A DNA stretch of 5,726 nt, from contig JABMRG010000011.1 in assembly GCA_013202935.1 (NCBI GenBank), positions 1-5,726 of the forward strand. Direction: 5' to 3'. The stretch comes from Candidatus Omnitrophota bacterium (GTDB lineage Bacteria; Omnitrophota; Gorgyraeia; JABMRG01). Every line of letters starts with the position of its first letter. Position 1 is the stretch's first letter. Made by a program: the position numbers and the translations under genes. The notes below the pieces were generated by a model. The model was not told where the DNA came from. It was given only the letters and a program-made list of their open reading frames with translations, and ran no database searches. Of the stretch, positions 5,068 through 5,726 are shown in pieces.

Positions 5068-5726
5068 ATGGCTGGATATGATATAAAGAAGTTAAAGAGT
5101 GGCGGGTTTATGAAACAGAAGGAGAAGGATATCTTCTCCTTGCGCCTTCGTATAGTGGGTGGCTTTGTTAAATCAGCTCAGCTTATTAAACTCTCTGAGA
5201 TAGCTGATAGGTATGGTAAGGGTTATGTCCACCTCACTACACGCCAGGGTGTCGAAATACCCCATATAAAGTTTAAAGACTTTGATGTTGTCCAGAAGGA
5301 ACTTTCAGAGGTGGAACTTCAGATGGGTGCCTGTGGGCAGAGGATAAGGACAGTTACAGCCTGCCAGGGTAAAGAGTGTAGCCATGGACTTATAGATTGT
5401 CTTGAACTTGCCAAAGAAGTAGATAAGAAGTATTTTGGGATAGGTGGGCATCCTCATAAGTTTAAGATAGGCGTAACTGGTTGTCCCAACGCTTGCATAA
5501 AACCACAGGAGAATGACTTAGGTATTATGGGTAGGCTAAAGAAGACTTTTATTAAGAAAAACTGTAACTACTGCGGTTTGTGCGAGGTAGTATGTCCTGT
5601 TGATGCTATTAAAATTGATAAGGAAAAACAGGAGCTAATCTTTTTGCAGGATAAATGTATAGGTTGCGGAGACTGCATATATGTATGCCCTACAGAGGCC
5701 TGGGTAAAAAGGCTAGAAGGCTATAC
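5068..5726 (+). CDS. Siroheme-dependent sulfite (or nitrite) reductase with C-terminal two-cluster ferredoxin domain, 3' end outside window
   Basis: 219 residues plus two bases are visible, and the frame is still open at the window edge. The N-terminal part is a ferredoxin-like siroheme half-domain with HLTTRQGVEIP (55-65) and GACGQRIRTVTAC (87-99). The siroheme-[4Fe-4S] cysteines are Cys99 and Cys104 (C-x4-C, in ACQGKECSHG) and Cys139 and Cys143 (C-x3-C, in TGCPNACIKPQ). Two ferredoxin motifs of the CxxCxxCxxxCP type follow: Cys166/169/172/176 and Cys197/200/203/207. The layout resembles small anaerobic reductases of the AsrC / Dsr-like group, which reduce sulfite to sulfide or nitrite to ammonia with six electrons. 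Substrate cannot be decided from sequence; the upstream cysteine synthase fusion and precorrin-2 genes favour assimilatory sulfite reduction. It starts after the only real gap in the operon. Confidence 0.9.
   Translation, partial: MAGYDIKKLKSGGFMKQKEKDIFSLRLRIVGGFVKSAQLIKLSEIADRYGKGYVHLTTRQGVEIPHIKFKDFDVVQKELSEVELQMGACGQRIRTVTACQGKECSHGLIDCLELAKEVDKKYFGIGGHPHKFKIGVTGCPNACIKPQENDLGIMGRLKKTFIKKNCNYCGLCEVVCPVDAIKIDKEKQELIFLQDKCIGCGDCIYVCPTEAWVKRLEGY

Overview
The window reads almost entirely on the + strand as one tightly packed operon. It joins the front half of tetrapyrrole (siroheme) synthesis to sulfur assimilation. In order it holds: the 3' part of hemC (1-300), a cobA-hemD fusion (297-1682), hemB (1664-2623), hemL (2611-3876), a ThiS-CysK fusion (3878-4999) and the 5' part of a siroheme sulfite/nitrite reductase with a built-in two-cluster ferredoxin domain (5068 to the window edge). 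The first five genes overlap or nearly touch: overlaps of 4, 19 and 13 bp, then a 1-bp gap. Each internal start has a purine-rich ribosome binding site inside the preceding gene. The only real intergenic gap is 68 bp (5000-5067), and it holds two adjacent imperfect hairpins.

The genes form one logical pathway. HemL makes 5-aminolevulinate, HemB condenses it to porphobilinogen, HemC builds the linear tetrapyrrole, HemD closes it to uroporphyrinogen III, and CobA methylates that to precorrin-2, the precursor of siroheme. The last gene encodes an enzyme that needs siroheme, and would supply sulfide. The gene before it joins a ThiS-type sulfur carrier to an O-acetylserine sulfhydrylase-type enzyme, so the sulfur probably ends in cysteine. 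The dehydrogenase/ferrochelatase step from precorrin-2 to siroheme, and a glutamyl-tRNA reductase, are not in the window.

The most unusual points are these. (1) HemC stops at the end of domain 2, so the whole C-terminal domain carrying the cofactor-binding cysteine is absent, while the arginines of the visible active site are kept. (2) The HemD half also stops early, with its last segment replaced by the overlapping hemB start. (3) ThiS is fused directly to CysK with no linker, which leaves the normally free Gly-Gly end internal. (4) A GC-rich hairpin (about 67% GC in an AT-rich region) lies between the cysteine synthase and the reductase, followed by a second hairpin whose arm touches the reductase ribosome binding site.

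The organism appears to be an anaerobic bacterium with a fairly low-GC genome, judging from AT-rich coding sequence, frequent AGA/AGG arginine and ATA isoleucine codons, and a ferredoxin-domain siroheme reductase. The gene order is compatible with Omnitrophota, Nitrospirota, Desulfobacterota-like or clostridial lineages. I cannot choose among these from the sequence alone. No RNA genes, insertion sequences or CRISPR arrays were seen.
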